Of a stretch of DNA of 64,000 nt, positions 47,660 to 61,691 are shown piece by piece. The stretch covers positions 100,835 to 164,834 of the forward strand of contig LUCM01004751.1 of the NCBI GenBank assembly GCA_008360955.1, written 5' to 3'. Each line of letters begins with the position of its first letter. The first letter of the stretch is position 1. The translations under genes were made by a program, and so were the position numbers. This stretch comes from Fasciolopsis buskii (Eukaryota; Platyhelminthes; Trematoda; Plagiorchiida; Fasciolidae). Below the pieces are notes generated by a model that saw only the letters and a program-made list of their open reading frames with translations, searched no databases and was not told the origin of the DNA.

Positions 47660-47885
47660 GTTTGTGTTCCCTTTCTGAAGGCTTGCCTTGCCTGAACGAC
47701 GAAAATTCTTTGACGAATCACCATGTGAAAGAAGCGCACCAATATGAGGATGGTTAGACAGAACAATGCCGGGTACATATACCTAAAGAATGGCAATAAC
47801 CGCGAAACCGGTCATGTGCGTCCGGGAAATCTTATTCATCCATCCCTATGCGAAATATACTGCTGAGAAGAAAAATGCATGCATT
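47660..47885 (+). repeat. Composite dispersed repeat, copy 2 (rearranged)
   Basis: Order here: CTTGCCTGAACGACGAAAAT, GAATCACCATGTGA (47687-47730), then the reverse complement of the CCGG-flanked segment (47768-47830), then ATGCGAAATATACTGCTGAG (47850). Relative to the copy at 41.7 kb the middle block is inverted and the outer blocks are swapped. Confidence 0.65.
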
Positions 47886-47999
47886 CTTCCTCCTATTAGA
47901 GATTCCAGTTTTTACAACTCGCCTGTACTCCGCATCATAGTTTTGACGCCTTCCTTCACGACAAATGCGAATGTCACTGCATAAGTTCATCACTTTACT

Positions 48000-50900
48000 A
48001 GTTATTAAGGCAAACAACAGTGCCCAGTGAAAGGATTCCGGAAATGTTGCTTAAAACTGCAGAGTTTAACGGTGGTATAGCTTCCCGATTTTATTAATTG
48101 CTGCCCTATCTAGTATTACTGCAGAGGTTAGGAAGAATGCAGTACGTTTTGGCGAAGCGGCTAGAGGACACTGAAGCATGATTGTTTTCGCTTACTACTG
48201 TCCAGAGAAAGATAACCACTGTCGTATTCTTCAAACCAAAACGATGTTCCAATTTGGATGAGCTGAGTAGTCGGGAAGTGAAGTTGAGACCCGTCACAAA
48301 TTACGAGAACCTGATAATTACATGTCCACATATTACATTGCTACCAGGTCACACTCTTTGCAAGACCACGTGGCAACACTATGAGTGATTTCGAAACAAA
48401 CATACAACCTTCCATTTTGTCCGACGATTTGGCCTGAATCTGCTGCTGACCCTTGGATGTCAAAAATAAAACGCCCATGTCCAACACGAAGTTTATTGCT
48501 GCTCTGAAGGGTAAGTACTTCCGCTTTGCTTTAAGCTATTACTTGGACGCTTTATACGCATGTGCCCATCGGAAAGGGAAATCGACCGACATATTCAGCG
48601 TTGATTTATCAACGCCAGCGACGCGAGGTGGGGTGTAGCCGGATTAAAGAAGAGATAAGAAATAACCACATTGTTATTTTTGGTTGAATATCACTTCATG
48701 CATCCATTTGTACGACCATTGCATGTTTCATGTTCATTATGAACAATGTATGGATATGTCCACCGTGACATGGTACTATATCATCAGACTGCTAGTGAGC
48801 ATATCAATTACTCATTGATGACATAATCGAAAGTCATTCCGTTCATTGTTTTGCTAATGACCCTCGTTTCATTTTTCCTCTCAAGGTGTAAACGGCAGAG
48901 TATACGTGAAATTGAAGAATTTTTACGAATCACAGTTCCAGACAACATCTTGTACACTTTCTTTCATTCCGCACAGTAAATTTTTTTTGCATTATTGTGT
49001 ATCAATATTTTTCCCCTTGGGTAACCAACGTGATGTACACAAATGACAGACTGATTTGGGAATAAAGGCATCTAGGGCAACTGGGTGAATTATGATAGAT
49101 GGAGAAGCCGATTTGCGACAGAGTCGTGTACTATTTAACGTCTCAGGCCTACACACCTCGGAAACCAATCAAAAACCGCCAGTGGTTTGTAGCAGCACGA
49201 ACCAATCGAGGGCCACTCGTTTGTACTAACCAAAAACACCGAAAACCGCCTTGATTTCGACTCGGTTTTGCTGCATGGGAAAGTACTCTTCATCAGATCG
49301 TTTGCGTCCTGCCATCCATGCTGCGTATACGCCGGTGTAACAATCCGGACTCTCGTCAAGTGCCTTATGTGGACGACTCAGCGTCAAACGCGGATGAGTC
49401 ATCGTGTCATAGCGAGACTGAGATACAAAGAAAGTGCGTGGGCGTTGCGACAACACCTGTCTCACATTGAGTTTACGACGCTGGCGCCTGTAGCCTTTTG
49501 TGTTAAGGGAGACTTGAGCGGGCAAAAAACTAAGAGTACGTAATATTCCGGCATTCCATTGGAACATACTGGAATTAAAAAAACGAGTTTGAGAAGATGG
49601 CTCCAATGATATTGGTACGATGGAAATTGAGTTCCTTTTACGGCGATTGGTTGGAAAGTAACCTTCAATAGCCAGCTACTGAAAAGACTGACATCACCTC
49701 AAATTAGACAGGACTTCATAATCCTATGAGAATCTTAGCGAGAACTCTGATGGGATAGCATCTTTGCCGTGGTTACAAACGTCCTCGGAAGTGATCGTCT
49801 GATCGTCTGTCAGTTTTCTAGACTGCATACCCGAGCCAATACCTAAGTTTTAGCGTAGCCCTCTATGTTCCATTTCTTTTCACAAGCTGATCCTAGCTTT
49901 AGATCGATAGCTCGACATCTCTCCCGGTTGTGCTGTGATACTCACTCATGACATAATATGGCATAATATGTGATGCATTCCACTGGGTGTACACTACTCG
50001 TTGCGATGGTATTTGACCAGTGAGGTGGTCTATAGGTGCATAAATATATAGCTGAAGCCGTAACAACCATTCAGATTGACACGGTTTGACGGAGCTACGG
50101 AAACCAAAACTACGAAAATACCAAATCAAGTCAAACCAGATAGAACTTTCACAACCAGTTGAGGGTGAATTTTTAGCCAGAACAGATGAAGTGCATAAAA
50201 TAAACGTAGAAAACGATATATGCATATACGCGTTAGGATAAAATGATGGCAGAAGAAGAGAGTTGAGGTGTTCGAACACCAAACATGCATGGCGTCAGCG
50301 GAGGTGAGGTCTGAGATCATTTGCTACCAGTTTGCGATTCATCGATAAAAGAACAAGATATGGATAAGGACCATTCCTATTCGGGGATGCTTGTCAGAGA
50401 AGGTAGGCAGAATTGGAGAATAAGTAGAAGCTTTAGAAAATGCGAAGTGAAAAAAAACTGACATTTGGAAATGATTAGTACGCATTGAAACAATTTAAAA
50501 CAATAAAGTCTGAAACGTAGTCTCGAATCCTGAGGGATAAAATCGAGGAATAACACAGTGGACAGAAAAGCCAGAAAGCGAAAGTATTAGCAAATTACAG
50601 AATTTTCAAGGTAACCTTAGCTTTCCAAACCGAAAGCGTAAAAAAGAAGAGTCAGCGCATCCCGTGGAACACAGATCTGATGTGGTTGATCCAAGAAAGA
50701 TTATGAGATGAAACTATTCACTGACACCGAACAACGGAATCCTTTTAAATGCTTTCGCTATTCAATGATGGTGATGGTGGGTCACTCAAGACAGCTGAGT
50801 ATGGTAACTGTAATGAAGACTAAGGCGATATGCAACACATTTGAGAATGTCCATTGGAATTAGGGAAAGATCAATAAATGAATTCTCTCAAATAACCCTA

Positions 50901-53480
50901 CACATGAATATCCCATCATCAGGGAAAAGACAGCCATTCAAAAAGAATGGAATTTGGAGAAACAGTAGATTTTGTTGACGTGACTGGACAAAAGGAATAT
51001 AGACTAAATGGTTCCTTAGAAAACTCCTAAGAAGGTTGAAGATTTACTCTAGCCGAATGAATTAAACCGACTACGATTGTGCTAATTGTCATGCAAGACC
51101 TGTTTAAGTTGATAGAGTCAGCCACCTTTCCGTGGAGAGTCTGAAGAAAGAGACAATGACCGAGAGAATGAAAAATGTTGACTCACTTGAGGAAAACAAT
51201 CCTTATCACTCAGGATCCACCATAACGAGAAACAAATGACTGGAAATTACGGATACACATATCGTTAACCAGATATCAACCCTAAAGGTTTGCAGCTTTT
51301 GTGACCACAAAATTCGTGATGAAACCGTTACAAACAGTAACATGCTGCGAGAAAATCAGCCGAGTATAAATCAATGCACATTCTCATCGTGGACGCTAAT
51401 AATCGTCCCGAATCTTGTAACATGCTGCCCATCATTCGGTCGACAAATTTTACAGATATTTTAATCTAAAAAATATCTCGTCTGCGAGAAGAGAACTTCA
51501 AAATATCATCAAAGACCTTTTGGTGAACCAATTGTAGTTTGATCACTTCTGCTATGTAGCGAGGTTGCGGAGTCGGACTAGTTTTGACCAGTCGTGGAGA
51601 CGAGAGGGTGGTCCTGGGACACGGAGTCAAAAACAAGTTTTGTACATACAAAGCCTTATTTCTCTCAGCTCCGTTTCTTTTGTAAAACGCCGTTGATTCG
51701 ACAACCCGCAAACTCATGTTTCTCATACCGTCTTGACGACTCAAAACCCTAACACAAAATTGGTAACAGTTCACTGGAAAAAGGAGATAATTAACTTTAA
51801 TGGTGATAGCAAAGTGGTTTTTTTCTCATTGGATAAAAGAAAGACTGTAAATTTTGTTATCTCACTAATATCATTATCATCGACGTACGTTCTTTTAAAG
51901 AATAGCTGAAAATTGCTTCAACTGTAATTTGACCGAACGCAAACCCAAAATAGCATTGGGCTTTTTTTATCCCTGAACGAGGGATGCCAAAAGATTCCGT
52001 CGGTAACCAGGATACATTCAGGGGATGGTGGTTCAATCGTTTTTTCACATTCCATCAACAAGTTAATATGCCCGGTTGTTAATTTTAGGGCTGTTCTTGC
52101 GGAACAGCAAGTGATCGAGTTAACTTCATACTACCTGGAATAAAGTGACAGGACTGTCTGTACACAAAATCAGCTTGGAAAAATGATGGTATCGCTCTGT
52201 GAAATCCGATCGTCATCTATGTCCCGTCTGTCAAGGTCGATTAGCAAAATTTGGAATCGACTAGAACTTATCCCGAAACACTTTGACCGGCATTGGCCCA
52301 TCGACCGAGATCATGGCATTTGGACGGGAATGTCGTGGATAAGAGTCCTCAAACTGCCAGCCATTTCCAAAGTCGGTGGCCTTAAAGTGGCTGCAATCTT
52401 TTTATGAAAATACCGTTCATCTGTCTTCTTTAAGTAAAGAAACTGAAATCTTCGAGTTTAAACGTTATAAAGTTCGATGCAACAAGTTTGCTTTCGTTGG
52501 TTCTTCGCTGTCTGGGTCAAGGAGTGAAAATTAATTTTTCCTCACTCTATTGACGGATGCTGAAACCCAGCTTTAGTCGACCACTTTGAAGCCGGCAGAA
52601 GTGTGACATGATGACAAAATCTATCGTTCAATAAAACCCTTCGATTGGGTACATAACCATTTTTCGAAAGTCCTACACTCTTTTTGCTAGGATTAAATGT
52701 CTCAGATCCCTATGTCTGAGGCCAAATATAATCTATTCGTTGTAATCTTTCTGAGTTTGCTACTGAGGCAACGTAGTCGCCCTGCACTTTCCGCTAGCAA
52801 TTCGTTCATCTGCTGCTCCCATGGCCTTCATACACCGGTTTTCCACTCCAGTTGCACTTGTTCTTATCCAGTCGTGAGATTTCCAGTGCATGAATGGTCA
52901 GGTGATTGCCCAATGTCATCTGATAAGTGTTCATGCATATGTAGTCCGACTGATCGGAATCAAATTGCATACTCTGATCGATTTGTGGACGGAACAAATT
53001 CACAAAGCTTAGCGATCTGATTGGTTCTGTCCTTCTGACTTCAGCATGCCATTCGTGTAGCAAAATCATTCTAAGTACTGCTAATAAGTGTTGTGATTAG
53101 AAATAATCAGCATCACCTGGAAACAAAGATAAAAACTCGGTCAATTCCAACACGGTGCGTACAAATCCGTTCGGTCAAAAAAAAATTACTTGAAAATTTC
53201 ATTCTGTCCGTATTGCGTTATCATTCGTTGATTTTACGGACCCAACGATGTTTGTTTAGCATGATTGGTATTCAACATTCGGCGTACTTGAATATTATTG
53301 TGGTCCTTTTCATTCTATCATAGCGTGAAAACTTATCGGATATATTCTTTGGGTTACTAAGCTGCTTTCAGGTACGTTGACATAATAAAAATTTTACATT
53401 TTCTACAAGACAGTGATCTAATTCACCCTTTAGTATTGAACTTTACGGAACTGCTTCTCATGCGAAACGGTGCCGTACTG
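48000..53480. other. Intergenic, unrecognised frames
   Basis: Two minus frames, 49606-49226 (126 codons, PDCYTGVYAAWMAGRKRSDE and on) and 50282-49899 (127 codons), are long for this composition but carry no motif I recognise. 50400-51300 is A-rich. Confidence 0.3.
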
Positions 53481-53489
53481 TAGTTTATG

Positions 53490-53800
53490 AATTGGCAATT
53501 AGTAGACGGAATTCGGTCAGTTACGGTAAGGAGCGGGTATGAATTACCAGCAAAGTAAGGACTTGGATTCGACCAAATCTGCGCAAATGAAGTCAACAAG
53601 AAGACCCCAGGTGAATGGAAACAAGTCCAAGTTTTATTTACAACTCATGGGTTTATATATGATTGGTGGAATACATTCCGTCCAATCACCTTCGCGCAAT
53701 GTCAGGATTCCACGACCACTTGTCGTGGGTTGTTTGTCTATGTAGATCAGCACGAAGTTGTATCGGACTGCATCACGTAACTTTCGCGTGAATTCTTTCA
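53490..53800 (+). repeat. LTR-like dispersed repeat, copy 3
   Basis: Shares GACGGAATTCGGTCAGTTAC, ACAAGTCCAAGTTTTATTTA, CATTCCGTCCAATCACCTTC and TGTATCGGACTGCATCACGT with copy 1. All three copies stand alone, as expected of solo LTRs or a non-autonomous repeat. Confidence 0.6.
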
Positions 53801-56184
53801 TATTTGTTTTGACTTACTTCAAGGCCTCAGTTTTCGTGTTTGTCATTTAATGGTTGATTTCTGCTAGCAATCTGTTTGCATTTCAGCTAAATGTTCCAAA
53901 AAGTGAAGTAAAGTGCTCCGCCCAGTTGACCTCAAGCGCTGATACTACGCAACAACGAAAAAAGGAGAAAACATTGACACAATTTGGGAAGTTATTTTGT
54001 TTTCAATTCGTTTTTATTGACAGTTATCCACGCAACAGTTTCATTTATTAATATTTCAGAACCAAATGTATTTCGAAGTGTATCGAAGACATGATGCGTC
54101 CGCCTTGTGATATTTTGTCTGAATTTTTTGAATTGTGAGAATAACAGCGTGCTCGGGAATGTTTGATGGAAGGTCGACGTTCGGATTCCGGAGGGGTAAC
54201 CTCTCATAGGGTATGGTTTATTCATGTTTAAACCGGACTGGACACAATAAAATCCAGACATAATGAACGAGTGCAAACAACAAACGGATAAATCAATATG
54301 TGAAAGATAGGTGGAATGTAGCAGTACCTCGTTAAATCAATAGTTTATTTGATGAATTCGATCGAAATATAATCAGACAAAAAAGGGATGAAATGTGGCT
54401 AATAGTTTCCGATCTATTGCGATCTACTCTGAAGCCATGTTTCAAGGGGCAGAGGAAAATCACGGATGAACAATACAGTAAGACAAGAACAACAGGAGGA
54501 TGGGCAATGCTGGAAATGATTATCGGTAGTGTCAGAAATTGCTTGGGTATTCCTATTTAAAAAAAGATAAATGTTGCAACCTACTAATACAGCTATGAGC
54601 GTATGATGTCTATACTAAATGGATATCTTGGTTGGTATCCAGAAACTTGCCAGAACTGGCTCAGATGAGGGGTTTCGAGTTCAGTATTACAGGATATTCG
54701 GGAAAGATAATACACAATAACAATCGAAAGGGCATCCAAGTCATTTAGATGGATTCAGTTTTCGACCCAACTGGGAGAAGAAAAGTTCTATTCGAGATAC
54801 GTTTTCACTGGAATATTTTGTTGTAAGACAAAATCGCCAATATATCAACGCATTCTTCTCAGGGAAATAATGGGATGATCGCTAATAAAGTTTAAAAATA
54901 GACGGGAAGTTGACTGTCGGTGGTTGCATGGATTGTGCTTCTGCCGCTTAGACGGCCCGGTGACTTTGATGGTAGATGACGATTCACAGTCGACCGGCTT
55001 ATTACCGCCCCCTTAACTGTGGGAACCTTGGGCAATTGCGTACCACGTTTCATGGTCATGTTTACTCGTCCCCCTGTTGTATAGTTGTCCCAAGCGGCCG
55101 TGGTGCATCCCTATTAGACCACAGTCACGCTCCCCGGATGACATCCGAAAAGACAGCTCCCCAGGAGTACACTGGAGTAAATAATCGGTGATTTGGAAAT
55201 TTTGTGCCTTACCTTAGTTTGTTCCAGTCAACCGAAAAAATATAGTCCGACAGGCAGGAAATGATTTGTGCGGGACAGTCGAAAGCTTAAAATTTTGAAA
55301 ATGAAATCGTCGAAGATGACCATAGTCCAAATAAGAACCAGGGAATACATAAGTGGATGGACAGCATAACTCTGTTCTGTTCAGTTTGTACGATCATTAG
55401 ATGTGCACAAACATAGCCTGTTTTTTGGTTGCTACCTCGCTGCACCGAATAACACAAAGAAAAATCAAAAATCAAAAACTAGAAGGAATATAGAGGAGTG
55501 GGAATATTTGGGATCCAAGAAAAGCCCTGACTACGGAATCTACCCTTATCGCTTTAAGACTCCAAAGTACGCACCACCAGAGCTTGAGGACCACAGCCCG
55601 ATTACCTGACCCCATCTACTCCAGACAGTCCACTGATTGGGATGTTTTCACCGTCTCGCTACGTCATGGGTTGACCACCTTGATCAATTTTCTGAGCATG
55701 ACGTCAATCGAAAGTGTTAAATACAGAGGAAGTGGATTAGGGAGGTACGAACAACACAAGACTCAATCATCTCAATCCATTCAAATTCAGCGCCCCGTCG
55801 ATTGGCTAAGCTTTACCAGCCACTGCCCTAGGTTTAATCTAGGGATTATAAAGACCATTCCCCGAACTTACTTTAGGAATACCGCGCACACATCGATATT
55901 CGAACACCGACCGTCCTCGTAGATCTTCTGTTCTCAACGGTCGTGTTTCCCATAATTCAATAATCTGGTTATAGAATGAACTGAGCACGGTACAGTGTCA
56001 AGGGTGGACTTAATGGGGCAATATGCATTGCTAAATGAGCTAGGAAGCGCATTTAGGTGCTTAAAAAATGCTTACGGATGAGAACATCGATTTTAGGAAC
56101 AGCTGATGTGAGCCTGAGTACGATGAAGTCTTTGAACGTGAACCACAGAGCTCGCTTGTATGGCATATGTTAGTAGTGTATTTT

Positions 56185-56292
56185 TGAGAAATTATTCACC
56201 ATGTGAGATCACCCTTGATCTGACCATTGAGAAACCAAGGAAATGCCGCAAAGCTGTTTCATCCTTGTTAGATATCATTGAAGTCGAGCGAT
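56185..56292 (-). repeat. SINE family 1, tail fragment
   Basis: Minus-strand tail: the plus strand reads ATTCACCATGTGAGATCACC, ACCATTGAGAAACCAAGGAA, AAAGCTGTTTCATCCTTGTT. This is the inverse of the family-1 body and end. The head is absent. Confidence 0.65.
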
Positions 56293-58479
56293 AATAGTGG
56301 ATCAGTGTTAAACTCGTCAACATTCACGGGTAAGTTTTCGTCTACGATGGGAACTGTAAATGGTATAGAAAGTGATTTTTGACTGTGTGCATAAAGGTGC
56401 TTTATACACGTTAATGTGTATAGTAGTTATAAACAATATAACCTTAGCCAGGAGTGACCGGACAGATGTCGAGAATCGTCTACGGAATACTTGAAAACAA
56501 CGGTATGCTTGGCAAGACATGCTCACTTGACCAACATCACCAATCAACCGCCGGATTTTCGCACTTTGAGGATAAAATTGGAATTACCTTATGCGCGCTA
56601 GAATTGTCAGCATTTATATATAGTCAAAATCGTTGAACCAACTGCCCATGTTTGAACATGAACCGTTGCCCGTAACATACTTCTCGAATCGGACACAATC
56701 TGTCTTCCTTGTATTGTTCTCCTCTGAGGATTCATTGCTAACCTGCCATCACCAATTTTATATGTACAAAGTACCCGTACCACTGCAATTGGGTGCATGT
56801 TAGCCCGCAAATTTCGAATCTTTAGTCTTCTTGAACTGCTGTGTCTTTGAATTCATCCGAACTTGGTGACATTTCGTTATCATCCACCAATTGCAAGTAA
56901 CTTTTATCAGTCAGATTGAGGAATATGTAATGACTACAAGGATCTGTAAAATATCGCGGAATCGCGACTCTTTAAGATCTCACTTCATTCTTACCCGTCT
57001 GTTCTCTATATTTTCCGCCTCCAATCGGCTAAAGTCTCCGGCAGATTAGATGAGCATTTTTCTGCTTTGTTTGGCATCTCATCCGACATAATATTGCTTG
57101 TAACTTTCTAACGACTCTTAAAATGTAATAATATCTAGGGTTTACTACAAATTCTGAATTGATTACTAACGTTTGTAGTAACCGATTGGTTTCGTAGAAC
57201 AAAATGTATACAAAAATTATAAACAATACCACCCGTTTATCCGACACAGACTTAGTGAGATGTCAAAAATATTTCATCAAAAAAAGTAAGCTTAAACTCT
57301 TTTATGATGCAGGAAGGCATTTTATCCCTTCATTGTCCTCCAGCTCGATAGATGCTCTACCAGCTTATGCATAATGATGGATAGACGCAAAAACTAGGTG
57401 CTTAAACACCAATGACAAATTCACCTTTTGTTGGCTCGATTTCAACCGAATGCTCACAGTGAAATCAATAATTTCACTTAGTGATTGATGAATAAATGAG
57501 CACAGCGATGAAAACCTGTTCGGTCGCTGTCATTTTTTCACAGTTCCTAGATAAGTAAAACGTGTACCCCATCATCTTCACTTAAAAGTCCGCTTAACCG
57601 AGCAATTTGGGAAAAAGTTGTTTCAACCCATGTTGTCAATTGAAAATGGAAAATCTGAGATTTTCTCTGATATTTGGGATTTGCACCTGGCATGAGGTTG
57701 CAACTAGACATCAAATCAATAAGTAGATACAGATGGATATCTTAGTGACTTTGAACAATAATTTGTCTCATAGTGAAGTGTCCGTAACGTGCTCGAATTT
57801 TCTACAAGGCAGTCGTTCACCATGGGCCACAGGTCGCAGTGCAGTTCCCGGATTCTCACAGTGCAAATGACGGCGAATAAACGGCCGTGCTCAAGCAGCC
57901 AATGCCTATGATTGAATCGAAAGCATATAAGGCACACATGACGGAATACGAGTATTTCTTTTGATCGTGAATGTAAAACACGTTAGTTGATGCTAGAATG
58001 AGACAAGAAACAAGACAATGGAAAATAAACAATGTCGATAACCTCAAGAAAACCTTTGGCGAAAGTCGATTAGCTGACAAAAGCGCAACACAACTTGTGG
58101 GTTAGTAGCTTTCGCGCACCCAATATGTTTCGCGATCGATGATGCTGGATTTCTCCTGTTCGTTTTTGACTGGGGGACAGGATTGCGTATCATCAAAACT
58201 ACTTAGGCACATGCTCTCCCTTTCGGAGGTACCGATCCGATCTGTTTATGTATATGTCCTCAAAGCCGCAAACGAACTGATAAATTATACGGGAGAGGTT
58301 TAGGTCGAACATCATTGCCAATTGTCTGTTGAGTTTCAGACCTTTGTTTGTGCATAAAATGTTCATTTTTGCCTACAGTTAAGTAGGCCTAAGGGCAAGC
58401 TCAAGGTTTTGACTGATTCGGTCGGATAGATGGCCGCCCTTGAACGGCAAGGTGAGTGTAACTCGGTTTTTGACGATAA

Positions 58480-58625
58480 ATTGATAGCAGTTGCTTCATG
58501 GTGGTTATTGAAGTCCAGGGTTTGAACCCTTCCGTCGTCGACAACTCAGTTACCCTCCTGCCTCTACTTCCTTTGTGAAATATTGTGTAATTGTTTTTCA
58601 GAAAACAAAAAGGGTAGTAAATTTA
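58480..58625 (+). repeat. Possible degraded tRNA-derived SINE
   Basis: A B-box-like palindrome CCAGGGTTTGAACCCTTCC at 58515 lies after CATGGTGGTTATTGAAG, and an A-rich run with a simple TTA/CTA repeat follows at 58600-58662. The A box and family tail are not convincing. Confidence 0.3.
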
Positions 58626-58662
58626 TTATTATCACTACTACTACTATTATTATTGTTGTTTT
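58624..58662. repeat. ATT/CTA trinucleotide repeat
   Basis: TTATTATTATCACTACTACT then ACTATTATTATTATTG; impure. Confidence 0.85.
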
Positions 58663-59264
58663 TAATGCGCAAGCTAAGCAGACTGTCCTCAGTCATTATG
58701 AATGGCCCAGTGATTATCATGTTGTACTCATAATGGGTTTTTTCGAGTTTTAGCTTGATTTAGCTACTGATGCGCATGTATTACTGTTGACTACTGGTGA
58801 CAATCGGGAAGAAAGGACTGTAAAGTTGTTGCCACGGTTTTTGGGTAATCAAGTGAGCCACGATACTGGACCTTCTTTTAAATGAACCAAACCGCCCCAG
58901 CTGGAGTTGATTGCATCTTTTAAATAATAAATCGTGTCGACGACTGTGGCCCAAACGCCGTCGGAAGGTGGAGCTCCTAATTGATGCGGGTTTACCGATA
59001 GTGTCATAGTTTACCTAAAGCACAGCAGATGCTCATCATCACCAATATGCCTCCCGCACAATAACCGATTCCCATGACAGATGTGTTCACACTAACAGTC
59101 ACTGGGAAACGAGGACTATGGAGCAATCTTATGGCTTTGTTATTTGGACAACAGGATATTGGACTAATAAAGAGTAACGCTTCCCAGTATATGGTTAGAC
59201 TATAGTGCCTTAAGGACCATTCGTTCTAGCATTCATCAGATGATAGAAGGATTGGATTGAGTGG

Positions 59265-59472
59265 GCAAAGGTTCAACGAATTCCGAGGAACATTTCAACC
59301 TAGGATTTACTCCAAGCGATCCCCTGCTAAGAGTCAGGAGCTCTATGAAGTGTCAAACTCACCTTCCCACGGCTCGTTCAAGAACTTTCTGCTGGGGTCA
59401 GAGTCGAATAGGGGACCCTTCGTTTAACCGGCAAATGCTCTACCGCCGAACCAGTGTAGACACGGTTCTCAA
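59265..59472 (-). repeat. tRNA-derived SINE or tRNA pseudogene with body
   Basis: On the minus strand the head reads TTCGGCGGTAGAGCATTTGC (A box), then GGGTCCCCTATTCGACTCTG (B box region). The anticodon arm does not pair, so it is not a functional tRNA. The roughly 130 bp downstream (AAGTTCTTGAACGAGCCGTG and on) would be the SINE body; no second copy is seen here. Confidence 0.5.
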
Positions 59473-61130
59473 CACAAGTTAAACCGGTGAATGTTCGTTG
59501 CTATGCAAACCACTATTGCACCAACAACCAAGTACTAACATGGCTTCGGTCATAGAACTAGCCTCGTCCGTTGCTTTCCAATGGAAGTGAACGGCCAAAA
59601 GAGAGTGAACAGCGTCTAACTGGATTCCTAATTCAGCAGTTAATTTGCTGTTTTTGAAAAGCACTTTGCTCCAATCTTCGGAACGACATCAAATTAATTT
59701 CTATTTGATACTTCATACTGTAATTATGATAACTCAGATCCGTACGGACAGTGGATATATGCGCCAGTATAAACTTTCTCATTAAATCAGACATGCAATT
59801 AGAGTTGAATATGTCATGTGCTCACACTAAGGTATCTTAGTTCTGTCGTTCAGTACGCCGAATTCGAATCAACCAAACAGTAAATTTGGTGGATTTCGGA
59901 CACGCATTACGAGGACCCAGCTTCGTTCACCCGCAGTCATATCAACATTCGGTAGCCTATGTTTGTATGTTATTCGTATTCATACACGTATTTGTACAAA
60001 ATGTTGCTGACAGATGTCCATTTTCTACTCATCACCTCGCCACAGGTTGAGAGACAAAAGTGATTAAAAATTAAGTGATTTATCATGAAACGTTGTTGAG
60101 AAATTCAGCTCAGATTAGCTAAACGGTATTAAGAAGTAGGCTCAATTAAGTGACAGTGGAAGATTTACTCTGGAAGGAATAGAACAGACTGTGAGAACTG
60201 TCGAGATCTGAGAGTGGTAGGTAGATGATTGGTCACGTAGTTTATGGATAGGACTCGAAAGAATCTTGTAAGCAAACATGTGCAGATTGAGCAGTTTGGT
60301 AAGTAATTTCTTCATTGGAATAAAAAATGCACTGTTAACAATGGCCCGATCCGGACGTACTATTCTAAAAAGTCTTTTTTTAGCAACCAGGCAACATGAA
60401 CAGAGAGAATGGAAGCAGAATGGGAAAAATTATACTAAATCGAAACGATAATTCCCGCTTTAATCAGTCTTAAAGTAATGTGATATTCTTATAGGGAATG
60501 ATTGTCCGCGAAATTTCTTTTCACATAATAATGCAGGATGATCAGCTCAGAATTGCGTTGACAAGGCCGCCTTAATTGTTGCACCCAGTAGGTGTTGGTA
60601 AGTGATTTCCTGTTGATGATCAAGTGGGGACCCAGATAGTTTGGATAAGTTAAGGTGTAGACAAATCAGAAAAGCTGTGAACGAGGGGAAATTTGTTGAA
60701 ATAGCTGGAGAGATCTTTACTTTCAGATAAGTCTTGGCCGTAGGAAACATCATCAGTGCGCTTACATTAACGGCGGGGAGACCAGCGGCGAAGTCGACGT
60801 GCAAAACAGCTCACTGATGCATTTCTGTTGTCGACACATTCCTGACTGAAACTGATGTATAATTACGCACATCCTATGGGTACTAAATTAACTGAAGCGA
60901 TCAAGTAAACAAACGGGAAGTGTCGACTGAGGGATTCGTTTACAATTGAACCTATTATACTTGTTCTGTTTATCATGTCAGTCACGTGACATGAGAGCAG
61001 ATATTACTCTTACGTCATGAGCATTGTGACTTTTGAATCTCGTCTCCGTCGCTCACTTTTCTAGTCTGAAGCTTTCAGATCGATTCTGAACTTGCACATT
61101 TCGTTGTGTAGTAGAAAAACGAGCAAAAAG

Positions 61131-61141
61131 TTATTGTTATT

Positions 61142-61176
<35 letters not shown>

Positions 61177-61192
61177 AATCACTATTATTATT
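61131..61192. repeat. TTA trinucleotide repeat
   Basis: About nine near-perfect TTA units at 61147-61175 with impure flanks. It creates a Leu/Ile-rich artificial frame. Confidence 0.9.
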
Positions 61193-61691
61193 TTTTGTCT
61201 TCGGATTTTATTTTATTTTTGGATTTTGTGATACGTGCATCGGGATTGTGATAGGATTTACAAGATTCATATTTTTTGCATGCTACGATGAACAGAAAAG
61301 GTAGTAAATTGTCAAGCCACCCGTGATTTGCCTAGTTTCAAAATTGGCAAACACTCGACATTGAGTGATGACATCAATTCCTTAATTTTCTCTTGCTGAG
61401 GTCATTTACTCTATATGATTTTTACCGAATGTGTCACATTCATCCGCCAAATGAAACCACATAGACGGCACATGGAATTTCAGGTCTAACCTTCCTTGGA
61501 GCACGTAATGCCGATTTATGATGGCTCCATGGTGATACTGAAAAATTTCGGGTTTGAGGAGATCTCACCACCATTTCAGGGTTATTGCTAGTATTGTTTT
61601 TTTTCTCGCGAATATCTGTGCGACTTCAGCGACTGATTTGGTTAACTATTGATGGTTGTGTTATGCGTCACATGATTCTCTTATCGTTTAC

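Noticed and set aside
61092..61304. Leu-rich membrane-like peptide
   Set aside because: Produced by the TTA repeat; not a protein.
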